This document shows, piece after piece, positions 44,163-51,980 of a DNA stretch of 63,096 nt (position 1 is its first letter; each line of letters begins with the position of its first letter). Source of the DNA: Paenibacillus plantiphilus (GTDB lineage: Bacteria > Bacillota > Bacilli > Paenibacillales > Paenibacillaceae). A program made the translations under genes and the position numbers. The stretch covers positions 1-63,096 of the forward strand of contig NZ_CAKMMF010000026.1 in assembly GCF_927798095.1 (NCBI RefSeq), written 5' to 3'. The notes below the pieces were generated by a model. It was not told where the DNA came from and made no database searches. It saw nothing but the letters and a program-made list of their open reading frames with translations.

Positions 44163-44367
44163 AGGCGATACTCCCCCAGTTTGTAAAATATGATTGGAAT
44201 AAAGTTGTGTTGTGCTATGACGCCATACATTACTCTACGAGATTTGCTCGACACTCCTTATCTCAGGTTGATTACAAGCTCCGTGCACAATAAATGTATG
44301 GTTGTCCTCCTCTGATTCATTTTGTGATCATACTTTTGCAGTGCAGCTAGCTGGTATACCTACTAAC

Positions 44368-44396
44368 AGTATACATAGTATGGTAAATACTATCAA
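44368..44396 (-). promoter_or_regulatory. Promoter of the SLH protein gene
   Basis: On the minus strand TTGATA (44396-44391) and TATACT (44373-44368) are 17 bases apart. It predicts an RNA start near 44361 and a leader of ~200 bases. Confidence 0.65.
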
Positions 44397-44498
44397 TTGA
44401 TGAACATAAATGCATTTATATTTCTGAGAACAATAAAATAATTAACTTTCGACTTTCGAAATAAATCTCCCATTACCGCAGGACAATTTCGTTAAACT

Positions 44499-44556
44499 TA
44501 TTATCAATATCGTTTCACGCATAAATTGGTTTGGATCGCTTGTTCTTGGGTGAAAG
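44499..44556 (-). pseudogene. Decayed 3' end of a paralogue of the 36653 gene
   Basis: TTATCAATA-TCGTTTCACGCAT and the later ATCGCTTG-TCTT match the 3' end of the gene at 36653-37615 (there at 36678-36742), with small deletions and a frame break. The reading EQAIQ...VKR corresponds to EQAIQ...MRET in the intact copy. Confidence 0.5.
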
Positions 44557-44560
44557 CAGA

Positions 44561-44589
44561 GAAAAGAGCGCCCTCATGGCGCCCTTTTC
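44561..44589 (-). terminator. Terminator of the sigma/anti-sigma operon
   Basis: GAAAAG-GCGCC pairs with GGCGC-CTTTTC around a five-base loop, 11 bases after the anti-sigma stop, with TTTTCTC on the minus strand. Confidence 0.75.
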
Positions 44590-44599
44590 TCCTAGTCTT

Positions 44600-45463
44600 T
44601 TAAAAAACATAAGAAGTACCCGTTGCGATTATCTCACCATCTGCATCCAAAGCTTCCACATGATAAGTATCCTTCTGTTGGGGCAATGTTGTAAACCAGT
44701 AGGAGTGCCCGTCATCAGCAGGAATAATTTCAGCCATTTTCTGAATGTCCCCTTCCTTATTCGTTATGCGGATTTGAGAAATCTGCGGGTCTATAATAGC
44801 ACCGCAAAGGAGTGGAATTTCATCCAGCTTGAACGATCCAGTAGCAAAGCTGTTGGCGTCGGCGTCATTCGAATTCTCCGGCAACGTATACGCAGCACGC
44901 GTCTGCCTTTCCCATTTCTGTGAGACCCGCTCGTAATAATCCACTGCTACAGCCGCCTGTTGAGACTGATTTCGCGTCTTCGAGAAGATCAACATAATAT
45001 CATTGCCGACGCTCTCCTTATACAGCATCTCCTTGCTGTTATCCATCACCTCTTCATCTTCATGAGGGAGGACATTATTAATTAATTGCTCCCACTCACT
45101 ATCTGTAGGAGACTTCTTAGATAAAATCTGGTACATTTCCTCATCTGATAACACAGGGGCGGCTTGAATAGGCGTTTCAGGCAATCCAGCAGGCGGCTCA
45201 GGTATACCGGCCATATAGCTTTCACTGTTTCCTCCCTTGCTGCTCCATTCCCTGTCACTCAAAAATAGGATAAGCCCCATTAAACACAGGAGACCTACAC
45301 CGGCTATAACTACCGGGCGCAGCACGGTTCTTGATTGGTTCTGAGCAGCAGTCGATGCGAATGCGTTGTCTTTGATCCGTACGGCCAATTGATCGGTGAA
45401 GGTTTTGCGGCTCAAGGGATTGTCCTTCAGTTCCTCGTACCAGTAAGGGTTAGATGGGCTCAT
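44600..45463 (-). CDS. Membrane anti-sigma factor-like protein
   Basis: A 287-residue protein with a ~47-residue cytoplasmic N-terminus (LSRKTFTDQLAVRIKD), one membrane helix at about 49-67 and a ~220-residue extracellular domain. The gene overlaps the ECF sigma gene by 14 bases, the standard layout of sigma/anti-sigma pairs. AAAGGAGGAG precedes the ATG. The extracellular domain is not of a named family; the cytoplasmic part should hold the sigma factor inactive. Confidence 0.75.
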   Translation of the reverse strand: MSPSNPYWYEELKDNPLSRKTFTDQLAVRIKDNAFASTAAQNQSRTVLRPVVIAGVGLLCLMGLILFLSDREWSSKGGNSESYMAGIPEPPAGLPETPIQAAPVLSDEEMYQILSKKSPTDSEWEQLINNVLPHEDEEVMDNSKEMLYKESVGNDIMLIFSKTRNQSQQAAVAVDYYERVSQKWERQTRAAYTLPENSNDADANSFATGSFKLDEIPLLCGAIIDPQISQIRITNKEGDIQKMAEIIPADDGHSYWFTTLPQQKDTYHVEALDADGEIIATGTSYVF

Positions 45464-45998
45464 TGATTATACGCTCCTCCTTTAATAAGGCTGACATTTT
45501 CTTACGTGCTCCGAACAGTCTGGATTTGACTGTCCCCTCGGGAATTTTCAATATGTGGGCAATGTCGCTCATGGATAGCTCGTATTTGGCATGAAGCACA
45601 AGCACCTCCCGAAATTTCACCGGCAAATTGAACACTTGTCTCCACACATGATTCGCCGTCTCTTTCTCCAGAAAGGCTTGTTCGGCTGAACGGCTGTATT
45701 CCTTGGAGACGGCAACATCCACTAGCAGCACCTTGCGAATAAAAGCCGTATTGCGATAATTATGGCTAATGTTTCGAGTGATTTTAAGCAGCCAGGTTTT
45801 AATAGATGCCTCGCCCCTAAAGGAAGTTACATGACGGTATACTTGCAAAAATACATCCTGCGTGATGTCGTCAGCCATGCTGCGGTTCTTCGTTAGGAAG
45901 TATGCAAAATTCCACACCTCTTGTCCGTGCTGCGTCATAAGCTCATCCAGCGTGAAGGGGTCCATTTCGGCTAGATATTTCAAAGAATCCTCGCTCAA
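45450..45998 (-). CDS. ECF sigma factor
   Basis: A 182-residue sigma-70 family protein. Region 2 (EVWNFAYFLTKNRSMADDITQDVFLQVYR) and region 4 (KFREVLVLHAKYELSMSDIAHILKIPEGTVKSRL) are complete. The TTG at 45998 is preferred because AGGTGAGG lies before it. It forms an operon with the anti-sigma gene. A TGAACC-17-GTCT arrangement at 46047-46021 could be its autoregulated promoter. Confidence 0.9.
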   Translation of the reverse strand: MSEDSLKYLAEMDPFTLDELMTQHGQEVWNFAYFLTKNRSMADDITQDVFLQVYRHVTSFRGEASIKTWLLKITRNISHNYRNTAFIRKVLLVDVAVSKEYSRSAEQAFLEKETANHVWRQVFNLPVKFREVLVLHAKYELSMSDIAHILKIPEGTVKSRLFGARKKMSALLKEERIINEPI

Positions 45999-46188
45999 TT
46001 TATCCTCACCTCCACTATATAGACAATCCATCAAGCTTTACGGTTCATTAATGAACGCATAGCGCAAAAAACCGACTGCATCCGCCTATTGACGACAAGG
46101 CGATATTATAGAAGAATGAACTATTAAAAGGCTGGGCTTATTGGCTTGGGCTATTGCTCAATACTAACCTAGAAGGAGCATGATAGAT

Positions 46189-46965
46189 ATGAGCTATAAA
46201 ATTGTATTTTTCGATCTGGATGGCACTCTATTAAACGAGGAGAAGCAGCTCCCCGCCGATGCGGCGGATGCCGTTCGCGAGCTGAAGAAACGCGGTGTGG
46301 AGCCCGTTATCGCTACGGGAAGGGCCCCTTACTTCTTCCTCCCAATTCTAGAGTCGCTTGGTATCGATTCCTATATCAGCCTGAACGGGGCCTATGTCGT
46401 GTATCAGGGCAAGCCGCTACTCAAGCGCCCGATCCCCAGAGCAGATTTGGAAAAGCTGGTAGCTCTGGCTGGCAGCCATCGGCATTCACTGGTGTTTGAA
46501 GGCGGGGAAGCTTATTTCACCGATAGCGAAGCGCATCCTTTCGTGGAAGAAGCCATCGCTTCGCTGCGTGTCGCTATGCCGGGCTTCGACCCGGGCTACT
46601 GGCGCAACGAAGATATTTATCAGGTCTTCCTGCACTGCGAGTCCCACGAGGAGCATTTGTACGAGCAGCTGCTGACAGAGTTAAAAATGGTCCGTTGGCA
46701 TACAAAGGCGCTCGACGTGCTACCTTCCGATGGCTCCAAGGCGCTCGGAATCGATATGCTGCTTCGTCATTTGAAGCTTCAACCGGAACAAGCGGTCGCT
46801 TTCGGGGACGGTCTTAACGACAAAGAAATGCTGAAGCATGTTGGCCTCGGCATTGCGATGGGCAACTCACACCCTGAGCTGCTGCCGTTCGCCGACTTCG
46901 TAACAGCCCATGTCGATGAGGGCGGCGTCGTGCAAGGTCTGCAGCATGCCGGCTTGCTGCCCTGA
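46189..46965 (+). CDS. HAD-family hydrolase (Cof type)
   Basis: A 258-residue phosphatase. Motif I is FFDLDGTLL with the nucleophile Asp, motif II IATGRAP, motif III the late Lys region and motif IV FGDGLNDKEML. A C2-type cap sits in the middle. It dephosphorylates a small sugar phosphate or cofactor intermediate; the exact substrate is unknown. ATG 46189 fits the AAGGAG box with ten-base spacing better than the ATG at 46180. Monocistronic. Confidence 0.92.
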   Translation: MSYKIVFFDLDGTLLNEEKQLPADAADAVRELKKRGVEPVIATGRAPYFFLPILESLGIDSYISLNGAYVVYQGKPLLKRPIPRADLEKLVALAGSHRHSLVFEGGEAYFTDSEAHPFVEEAIASLRVAMPGFDPGYWRNEDIYQVFLHCESHEEHLYEQLLTELKMVRWHTKALDVLPSDGSKALGIDMLLRHLKLQPEQAVAFGDGLNDKEMLKHVGLGIAMGNSHPELLPFADFVTAHVDEGGVVQGLQHAGLLP

Positions 46966-46987
46966 GGACAAGCAGGCATAACCAAAT

Positions 46988-47064
46988 AAAAAACCCCTCC
47001 GGCGGCAAACAGTGTCGGGTTCATCCTATCATGAACGCGTCCTTCACTGTCTGCCCCGAGGGGG
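46988..47064 (-). terminator. Long hairpin terminator between convergent genes
   Basis: CCCCTC-GG-GGCA-ACAGTG pairs with CACTGT-TGCC-CGAGGGG over about 20 bp with bulges, and an inner GTTCAT/ATGAAC hairpin caps it. On the minus strand TTTTTTATTT follows. It ends the gene at 47111-47338 and faces the HAD gene. Confidence 0.75.
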
Positions 47065-47110
47065 ATAATTAATCTTGCCTTGGCAAGCACTTGAGCTGCT
47101 TTATGGGAAG

Positions 47111-47338
47111 CTATGCTTTTTTCAATATCTCATCTATCTCTGTCTTCAGCAATAAGTATCTATGGACACTTCTCATTATGGAAACCTTAGTCAGCTTGTT
47201 CTTCTCCACAAACACCTTCATCTGGTCTTTAGTCAGACCGAGCAGCTTCCCTGATTCCGTAACCGTTAATACCTTCTCATTGCTTGTTGCATTGAACGTT
47301 TTCTTAACCTTTTGATTCCAGTCTTCGAACTCCTGCAC
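47111..47338 (-). CDS. Small helix-turn-helix-like protein
   Basis: A 75-residue basic protein starting at GTG 47338 behind GAGAGG. The middle part VTESGKLLGLTKDQMKVFVEKNKL resembles the excisionase/MerR-type winged helix used for DNA-binding in small regulators. It lies downstream of the alarmone synthetase cassette, separated by ~135 bases. Function unknown. Confidence 0.6.
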   Translation of the reverse strand: MQEFEDWNQKVKKTFNATSNEKVLTVTESGKLLGLTKDQMKVFVEKNKLTKVSIMRSVHRYLLLKTEIDEILKKA

Positions 47339-47473
47339 ATTCTCTCAACCTCTCTAATTCCATGTCATAAAGCTTCGTTTCACCAACTAATTACCTTTAT
47401 TATAACATGGAATTCAGCTGACAGTTAAGAAGTTAAGAATATCTCATGATCTTGTTGCCTTCGCTGCTGCCTG

Positions 47474-48262
47474 CTACTCCCTGTGCCTGGTAAGAACATT
47501 CGGGTTCTCCAACAGCTCATAGAACAATTTAGGGATGGTAAAATGCTGATCCTTAACGATGAGTTCTGTAATCTCATCCCCAACATTTGTAGTAACCTGA
47601 GATTCCTTGATCGCCTCCACCTGATTATGAAGACGCTCCATCTGTTTATCGAGCGCGGCGGCGGAATCCGACGCTTCTTTCAGCTCTTGAAGAAGCTGCG
47701 GAGGAACTGCCTGATTGTATTTATAATAGATTTTATGCTCCAGACTCGCCCAGAAATCCATTGCTATCGTACGAATCTGCACCTCTACACATATCTGCTC
47801 CTGCCGATCCGACATAAACACGGGAACCTCAAGCAGAAGATGAAGGCTTTGGTAGCCATTTGGTTTGGGATTCTTAATATAATCCTTGACCTCTAATACT
47901 GTCAGATCGCTTTGTTTGCTCAGCATATCGCTAATGAGATAAATATCGGATAAGAAGGAGCAAGTAATTCGAAATCCAGCGATATCTTTAATATTGTCTT
48001 TTATGCCGTCAAAAGAAAGCTCGTACCCTTTCCGATGCAGCTTCTTCATGATGCTTTCCGGGGATTTCAACCGTGACTTGGTATGCTCAATCGGATTATA
48101 ATCATGCAATAAATGGAATTCCTCATTCAGGATTTCGACCTTGGTCTCTAATTCCTGCAGCGCAAATTTATACATCATCAGGAATCTGGTAATTTCTCTC
48201 TTCATATTTTTGAATTGTTCGACTTGGTTTGGAGTCACTTCGCCTATTCCTTCCTGTGCCAT
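47474..48262 (-). CDS. relQ: Small alarmone synthetase (RelQ/YjbM type)
   Basis: A 262-residue single-domain (p)ppGpp synthetase. The RelA/SpoT synthetase core is intact: KSRLKSPESIMKKL, the catalytic Asp in DIAGFRI, NPKPNGYQSLHL, EVQIRT and WASLEHKIYYKY. It lacks a hydrolase domain. It closely resembles B. subtilis YjbM (SAS1). GGAAGAGA lies before the ATG. Here it is the third gene of a cassette behind a nucleotidyltransferase-like gene and an unknown gene, a context different from that in B. subtilis. Confidence 0.9.
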   Translation of the reverse strand: MAQEGIGEVTPNQVEQFKNMKREITRFLMMYKFALQELETKVEILNEEFHLLHDYNPIEHTKSRLKSPESIMKKLHRKGYELSFDGIKDNIKDIAGFRITCSFLSDIYLISDMLSKQSDLTVLEVKDYIKNPKPNGYQSLHLLLEVPVFMSDRQEQICVEVQIRTIAMDFWASLEHKIYYKYNQAVPPQLLQELKEASDSAAALDKQMERLHNQVEAIKESQVTTNVGDEITELIVKDQHFTIPKLFYELLENPNVLTRHRE

Positions 48263-48283
48263 ATTGAGTTTCTCTTCCGCCCG

Positions 48284-48745
48284 CTAAATAACCTCATGCC
48301 CCTGTGAATACTGCGGCGCGACATTCTTCCTGAAAGCTTGCACGAACATCCATACCAGCTTCTGCAAATCTTTGTACCCCTCCGGCAGCGGCGTGTACAG
48401 TAGTCCCTTACAGTCAACAGACTCAAGGAAAATATCGCAGAACCGGTTTACCATGAAATCATTGTAGGCAAGATCATTCATTCGCAGACTATGCAGCACT
48501 TTGTGCATCTGAACGATTATATCGGTTGGGACAAGCCCGATATAATCAGGCTCCGCCAAGGGCAAAAGATATTTCAAATATACTGCCCGATGATTTTCTC
48601 CGGAGACGGCCTCAATCTTATCGAGAACCAGAGAAGGCAAAGATAATTCCGCGCGAAGCCCCAGCCATTTCATTGCTAAATCAAATACATATTGTTTGAA
48701 AGCATCCCTGTACACATCCTTAGGTACTACAGTTTCGGGTATCAT
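48284..48745 (-). CDS. Hypothetical protein between nucleotidyltransferase-like and alarmone synthetase genes
   Basis: A 153-residue helical, soluble protein, not recognised. Its start overlaps the preceding gene by 26 bases and it has its own GAGGTGAGG box; the alarmone synthetase begins 21 bases after its stop. The tight packing suggests joint function. Confidence 0.7.
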   Translation of the reverse strand: MIPETVVPKDVYRDAFKQYVFDLAMKWLGLRAELSLPSLVLDKIEAVSGENHRAVYLKYLLPLAEPDYIGLVPTDIIVQMHKVLHSLRMNDLAYNDFMVNRFCDIFLESVDCKGLLYTPLPEGYKDLQKLVWMFVQAFRKNVAPQYSQGHEVI

Positions 48746-49235
48746 AATACCTCACCTCGTTGTAGTTTTCCTCCAGCTCGGGGTTGTTTTTAAACCAATA
48801 GGCATTCCACTGTTTGAACAATATATCCAGCAGATGAACGTCCACTACGCCTTCTTTGATCATTTGGATCATGTCAACCTTATCCTTATTGCGGAAGGCT
48901 CCCAGTTTAGTAAACCAGATATCATGTGCATCCACATACATAACGTTAAGGTTGTCATACTTCCTGCTTACCGGCTTTAATCTCGATTTATAATCGGCCG
49001 GCAGGTAGAAATAATGTTCATCGAACACCTCAAGACCATGCTCCGAGAAAACTCTGGAGAATCTCGACGGGATGATAACTACATCATTGGACCCCCGATT
49101 ATTTGCTCTGGCCAACACAATCGCGGAATATCCAACAACAAATACTTCTATTAATGGTTTTCCATGAAGAGCCTTATCGACTTCCTCGAAGAGCCGAAGT
49201 ATGCTTTCCTCCGTGCTGAATGCTTCATTGCCCAT
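48720..49235 (-). CDS. Nucleotidyltransferase-like protein (DUF6036-like)
   Basis: A 171-residue protein. VFVVGYSAIVLARANNRGSN resembles the substrate-binding helix of MNT/AbiEii-type nucleotidyltransferases such as DUF6036, and VMYVDAHDIWFTKLGAFRNK is the later conserved helix. The usual GG is GY, and the catalytic DxD is replaced (NDVVII), so activity may be lost. The start is placed at ATG 49235, close behind GGGGGTGGAG; ATG 49256 has no box. It is the first gene of the alarmone synthetase cassette. Confidence 0.65.
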   Translation of the reverse strand: MGNEAFSTEESILRLFEEVDKALHGKPLIEVFVVGYSAIVLARANNRGSNDVVIIPSRFSRVFSEHGLEVFDEHYFYLPADYKSRLKPVSRKYDNLNVMYVDAHDIWFTKLGAFRNKDKVDMIQMIKEGVVDVHLLDILFKQWNAYWFKNNPELEENYNEVRYYDTRNCST

Positions 49236-49731
49236 TCGCTCCACCCCCTCAGCCATAGTATATACAGCGCCATCCCACCATTTCTATCTATTATTATATA
49301 CAAAAACAGTCCAGTTACACTTCACTATAGTTGTGTAACATCATTTATAGTACATAAGCTACAGGGAAATAGTTGAGGACTCTACTCAAAAAGCATCTGT
49401 GAAGTCGACGTCAATCGACATTTTTCTGCCACAAGCATGCATCTTCTCCCTAAAAATAGGAACTGTAAATAAAAGGGATTAAATCTACTATTATTCTCGT
49501 TGATAGTCATTTGTACGAGATGAATTTCTATTAACAACATATTGCGGTTGTTGGAAAGGGTTTGGCAAGCAGCCTCCATTTTTCCGAAGGATGATTCACT
49601 TGGCATGCTGCGATTGTTTTAGGTTTATTATCGGTTTCTTGTTCGGCATTTGCTGCTTAAAAACAGTGGCACAATGGGATTTGAGGATGATTGGGAGTTA
49701 ACAGACGGTGTTTCTGGAGTGTCGGGAAATG
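49236..49731. other. Intergenic region upstream of the alarmone synthetase cassette
   Basis: It is AT-rich. A TATACT at 49258-49263 (minus strand) could be the -10 box of the cassette. A 74-codon minus-strand open frame at 49382-49606 has no ribosome binding site. Nothing else is recognised. Confidence 0.4.
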
Positions 49732-49818
49732 AAAAAAAAGCTTCCGTTACCACATAATTTGTGGTCACGAAGAGCTTCTTAAAGCGGAGCTTACAGACGG
49801 AAATTTGCCGTCTGTAAG
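49732..49818 (-). terminator. Double-hairpin terminator of the nas operon
   Basis: Two consecutive hairpins follow the nasC stop. CTTACAGACGG/CCGTCTGTAAG is at 49790-49818. AAGCT-CGT-ACCACA/TGTGGT-ACG-AGCTT is at 49738-49777 and is followed by eight Ts on the minus strand, a textbook intrinsic terminator. Confidence 0.85.
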
Positions 49819-49825
49819 TCCGTAT

Positions 49826-51970
49826 TTATTTCGCCAGGTATCCGACTGCAGCCTCAATCGCGAATGGGCTCACCTTCACCGCGCAAACCTTAAAGCCCGG
49901 CATTCTGCATGTTGGGTCCAGCGCCTGATTCGTAATCTTGTTCACGTTCTGCGTATCGCCCCAATGCATCGGAACGAATACCGTATCCTCACGGATGTCG
50001 CTGCTGTATCGACAGCGGACGAATATCGTCCCGCGAACGGACTCCAGCTTCACGAGCGCTGCATCTTCAACACGGTACTTTTTAGCCGTGCGCGGATGAA
50101 TCTCCATGAACGATTCTACATCACGCGCAGCCAAGGAATGACTCCTCCGCGTCTGCACGCCTGTCAAATATTGCGTGAGCACGCGGCCTGTTGTCAGGTA
50201 CAGCGGATAATCAGCACTGACCTGTTCCTTCGGCAGATGATTCTGCACGGGGATCATCTCCGCTTTGCCGTCCTCATGCGCGAACGTTGACTCGAACAGC
50301 CGCTTTGCACCGGGATGGTCTGGTGCAGGGCAAGGCCAGTAAACACCTTCCTCCTTGCGCAGCCGATCATAGGTGATGCCATAGTAATCGGCAATCCCGC
50401 CCCGGCTCGCAAGACGGAGTTCCTCGAATATGCTCTCGGCTGATGAGAAGCCGAAATATTTCCCTTTGCCGAGCTTCTCCGCAATCTCACATAGAATCTC
50501 CCAGTCATGCTTCGCTTCGCCCGGTGCAGGTCGGCTCGATTGTCTCAGCAATACACGGCCTTCGAGGTTCGTCAGCGTTCCTTCATTCTCCAGGTAAGCA
50601 GTTGCCGGCAATATCAGGTCCGCCAACTGAGCCGTTTCTGACATAAGCATATCAGCGACAACGAGGAAGTCCAGCTTGCGAAGCCCTTCCTCCACGAAAT
50701 TGGCATTGGGATTCGATACGATCGGATTGGAGCCCATAACGAACAAGCCACGAATCTCCTGCTCATGCACTTTCTCCATCATCTCGTAAGCAGATACACC
50801 TTTCTCCGGAAGCTCGCTCGGATCAATTCCCCATACATTCGCCACATATGCGCGGTCTTCAGCATTTTCTATCAAGCGATAGCCCGGAAGCTGGTCGGCC
50901 TTCTGCCCATGCTCCCGGCCACCCTGTCCGTTCCCTTGGCCCGTTACCGCGCCATAGCCGCTGCCTGGCTTGCCGATCTTGCCGGTTAACAGCACAAGGT
51001 TCAGGAAGTTCCGCACAGCCATGTAACCATCTGTCTGCTGCTCGACACCGCGAGCGGTGAAGACCATGCCCGTCGATGCCTTGCCGTAAGCAAGCGCCGC
51101 CTGACGGATCAGCTTCACCGGAACACCGGTAAGCTCGGCGATTGCGTCCAAATCCAGCTCCTCCAAGTGGGCCTTGAGCTCAGCAAATCCTTTCGTCCGC
51201 TGCTGCACAAAGCCCTCATCGATCAACCCCTCGTCCAGCAGAACCTTCAGCATGCCGTTCGCCAGCGATGCATCCATGCCGGGCTTCACACACAGGTGCA
51301 GATCAGCCATGCGAGTTGTACCTGTTTCCCGTGGATCTATCGCAATGATATAAGCGCCCTTCTCCTTAGCCCTTGTGAAGTAAGGCATCAAGGTCGGCTG
51401 GCACTCTGCAATATTCGTGCCCGCAAGCACGATGCATTTCGCGAGCTCAATATCCGCCAGTTGATTCGTCAGACCTCGATCCATGCCAAATGCCTTATTG
51501 CCTGCGGAAGCTGCTGCAGACATACAGAACCGTCCATTGTAATCAATGTACTTGCTGCGAAGAGCAATTCGGGTGAATTTGCCGAGCAAATATGCCGATT
51601 CATTGGTCAACGAGCCACCGCCGTATACACCGACGGAATCCTTCCCATATTGACCCTGCAATGCGGTGAATTTCCGCTCAATAAGGCTGTAAGCTTCCTC
51701 CCAGGAGATGCGTATGAATTGACCGTCCTTCTTCATCATCGGATGAAGAAGACGCTCTCCAGTCAGCGCATGCTGGTAGGCATTCATCCCCTTAATGCAG
51801 AGACGCCCCTCGGATGCCGCATTCGGTGTCGGATTAACCGTATAGACAGGGCGCTTGCCAGTCTCCCTCTCTTCAATAATCTGCATTTTGCACTGTACGC
51901 TGCAGAACGGACATTGCGTATCCATGACCAGCTTCGACAAGCCGTCCTGTTGCTCTATCACTTGATTCAT
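49826..51970 (-). CDS. nasC: Assimilatory nitrate reductase catalytic subunit
   Basis: A 714-residue molybdopterin oxidoreductase reducing nitrate to nitrite in the cytosol. The N-terminal [4Fe-4S] ligands are in CPFCSVQC and CIKG; NGRFCMSAAASAGNKAFG lies near the molybdenum site. The C-terminal molydopterin-binding domain has LTTGRVLTQYLTG and the VFVPMHWGDTQNVN region. It is the last gene of the nas operon, ten bases after nasB. Electrons should come from NasB. Confidence 0.93.
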   Translation of the reverse strand: MNQVIEQQDGLSKLVMDTQCPFCSVQCKMQIIEERETGKRPVYTVNPTPNAASEGRLCIKGMNAYQHALTGERLLHPMMKKDGQFIRISWEEAYSLIERKFTALQGQYGKDSVGVYGGGSLTNESAYLLGKFTRIALRSKYIDYNGRFCMSAAASAGNKAFGMDRGLTNQLADIELAKCIVLAGTNIAECQPTLMPYFTRAKEKGAYIIAIDPRETGTTRMADLHLCVKPGMDASLANGMLKVLLDEGLIDEGFVQQRTKGFAELKAHLEELDLDAIAELTGVPVKLIRQAALAYGKASTGMVFTARGVEQQTDGYMAVRNFLNLVLLTGKIGKPGSGYGAVTGQGNGQGGREHGQKADQLPGYRLIENAEDRAYVANVWGIDPSELPEKGVSAYEMMEKVHEQEIRGLFVMGSNPIVSNPNANFVEEGLRKLDFLVVADMLMSETAQLADLILPATAYLENEGTLTNLEGRVLLRQSSRPAPGEAKHDWEILCEIAEKLGKGKYFGFSSAESIFEELRLASRGGIADYYGITYDRLRKEEGVYWPCPAPDHPGAKRLFESTFAHEDGKAEMIPVQNHLPKEQVSADYPLYLTTGRVLTQYLTGVQTRRSHSLAARDVESFMEIHPRTAKKYRVEDAALVKLESVRGTIFVRCRYSSDIREDTVFVPMHWGDTQNVNKITNQALDPTCRMPGFKVCAVKVSPFAIEAAVGYLAK

Positions 51971-51980
51971 ATCGCTCAGC

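Larger units (their letters stand above)
44163..44560 (-). other. Upstream region of the SLH gene with gene remnant
   Basis: It is AT-rich. It holds a strong promoter (44368-44396) giving a leader of about 200 bases, and a short remnant of the paralogue family (44499-44556). No gene is seen. Confidence 0.6.

Noticed and set aside
47474..48262. The alarmone synthetase as a proven toxin (toxSAS/CapRel)
   Set aside because: The sequence is closest to housekeeping YjbM/RelQ and lacks an attached antitoxin-like domain; only the neighbourhood is unusual.
49382..49606. A 74-codon minus-strand open frame upstream of nas
   Set aside because: No ribosome binding site and no recognisable features.
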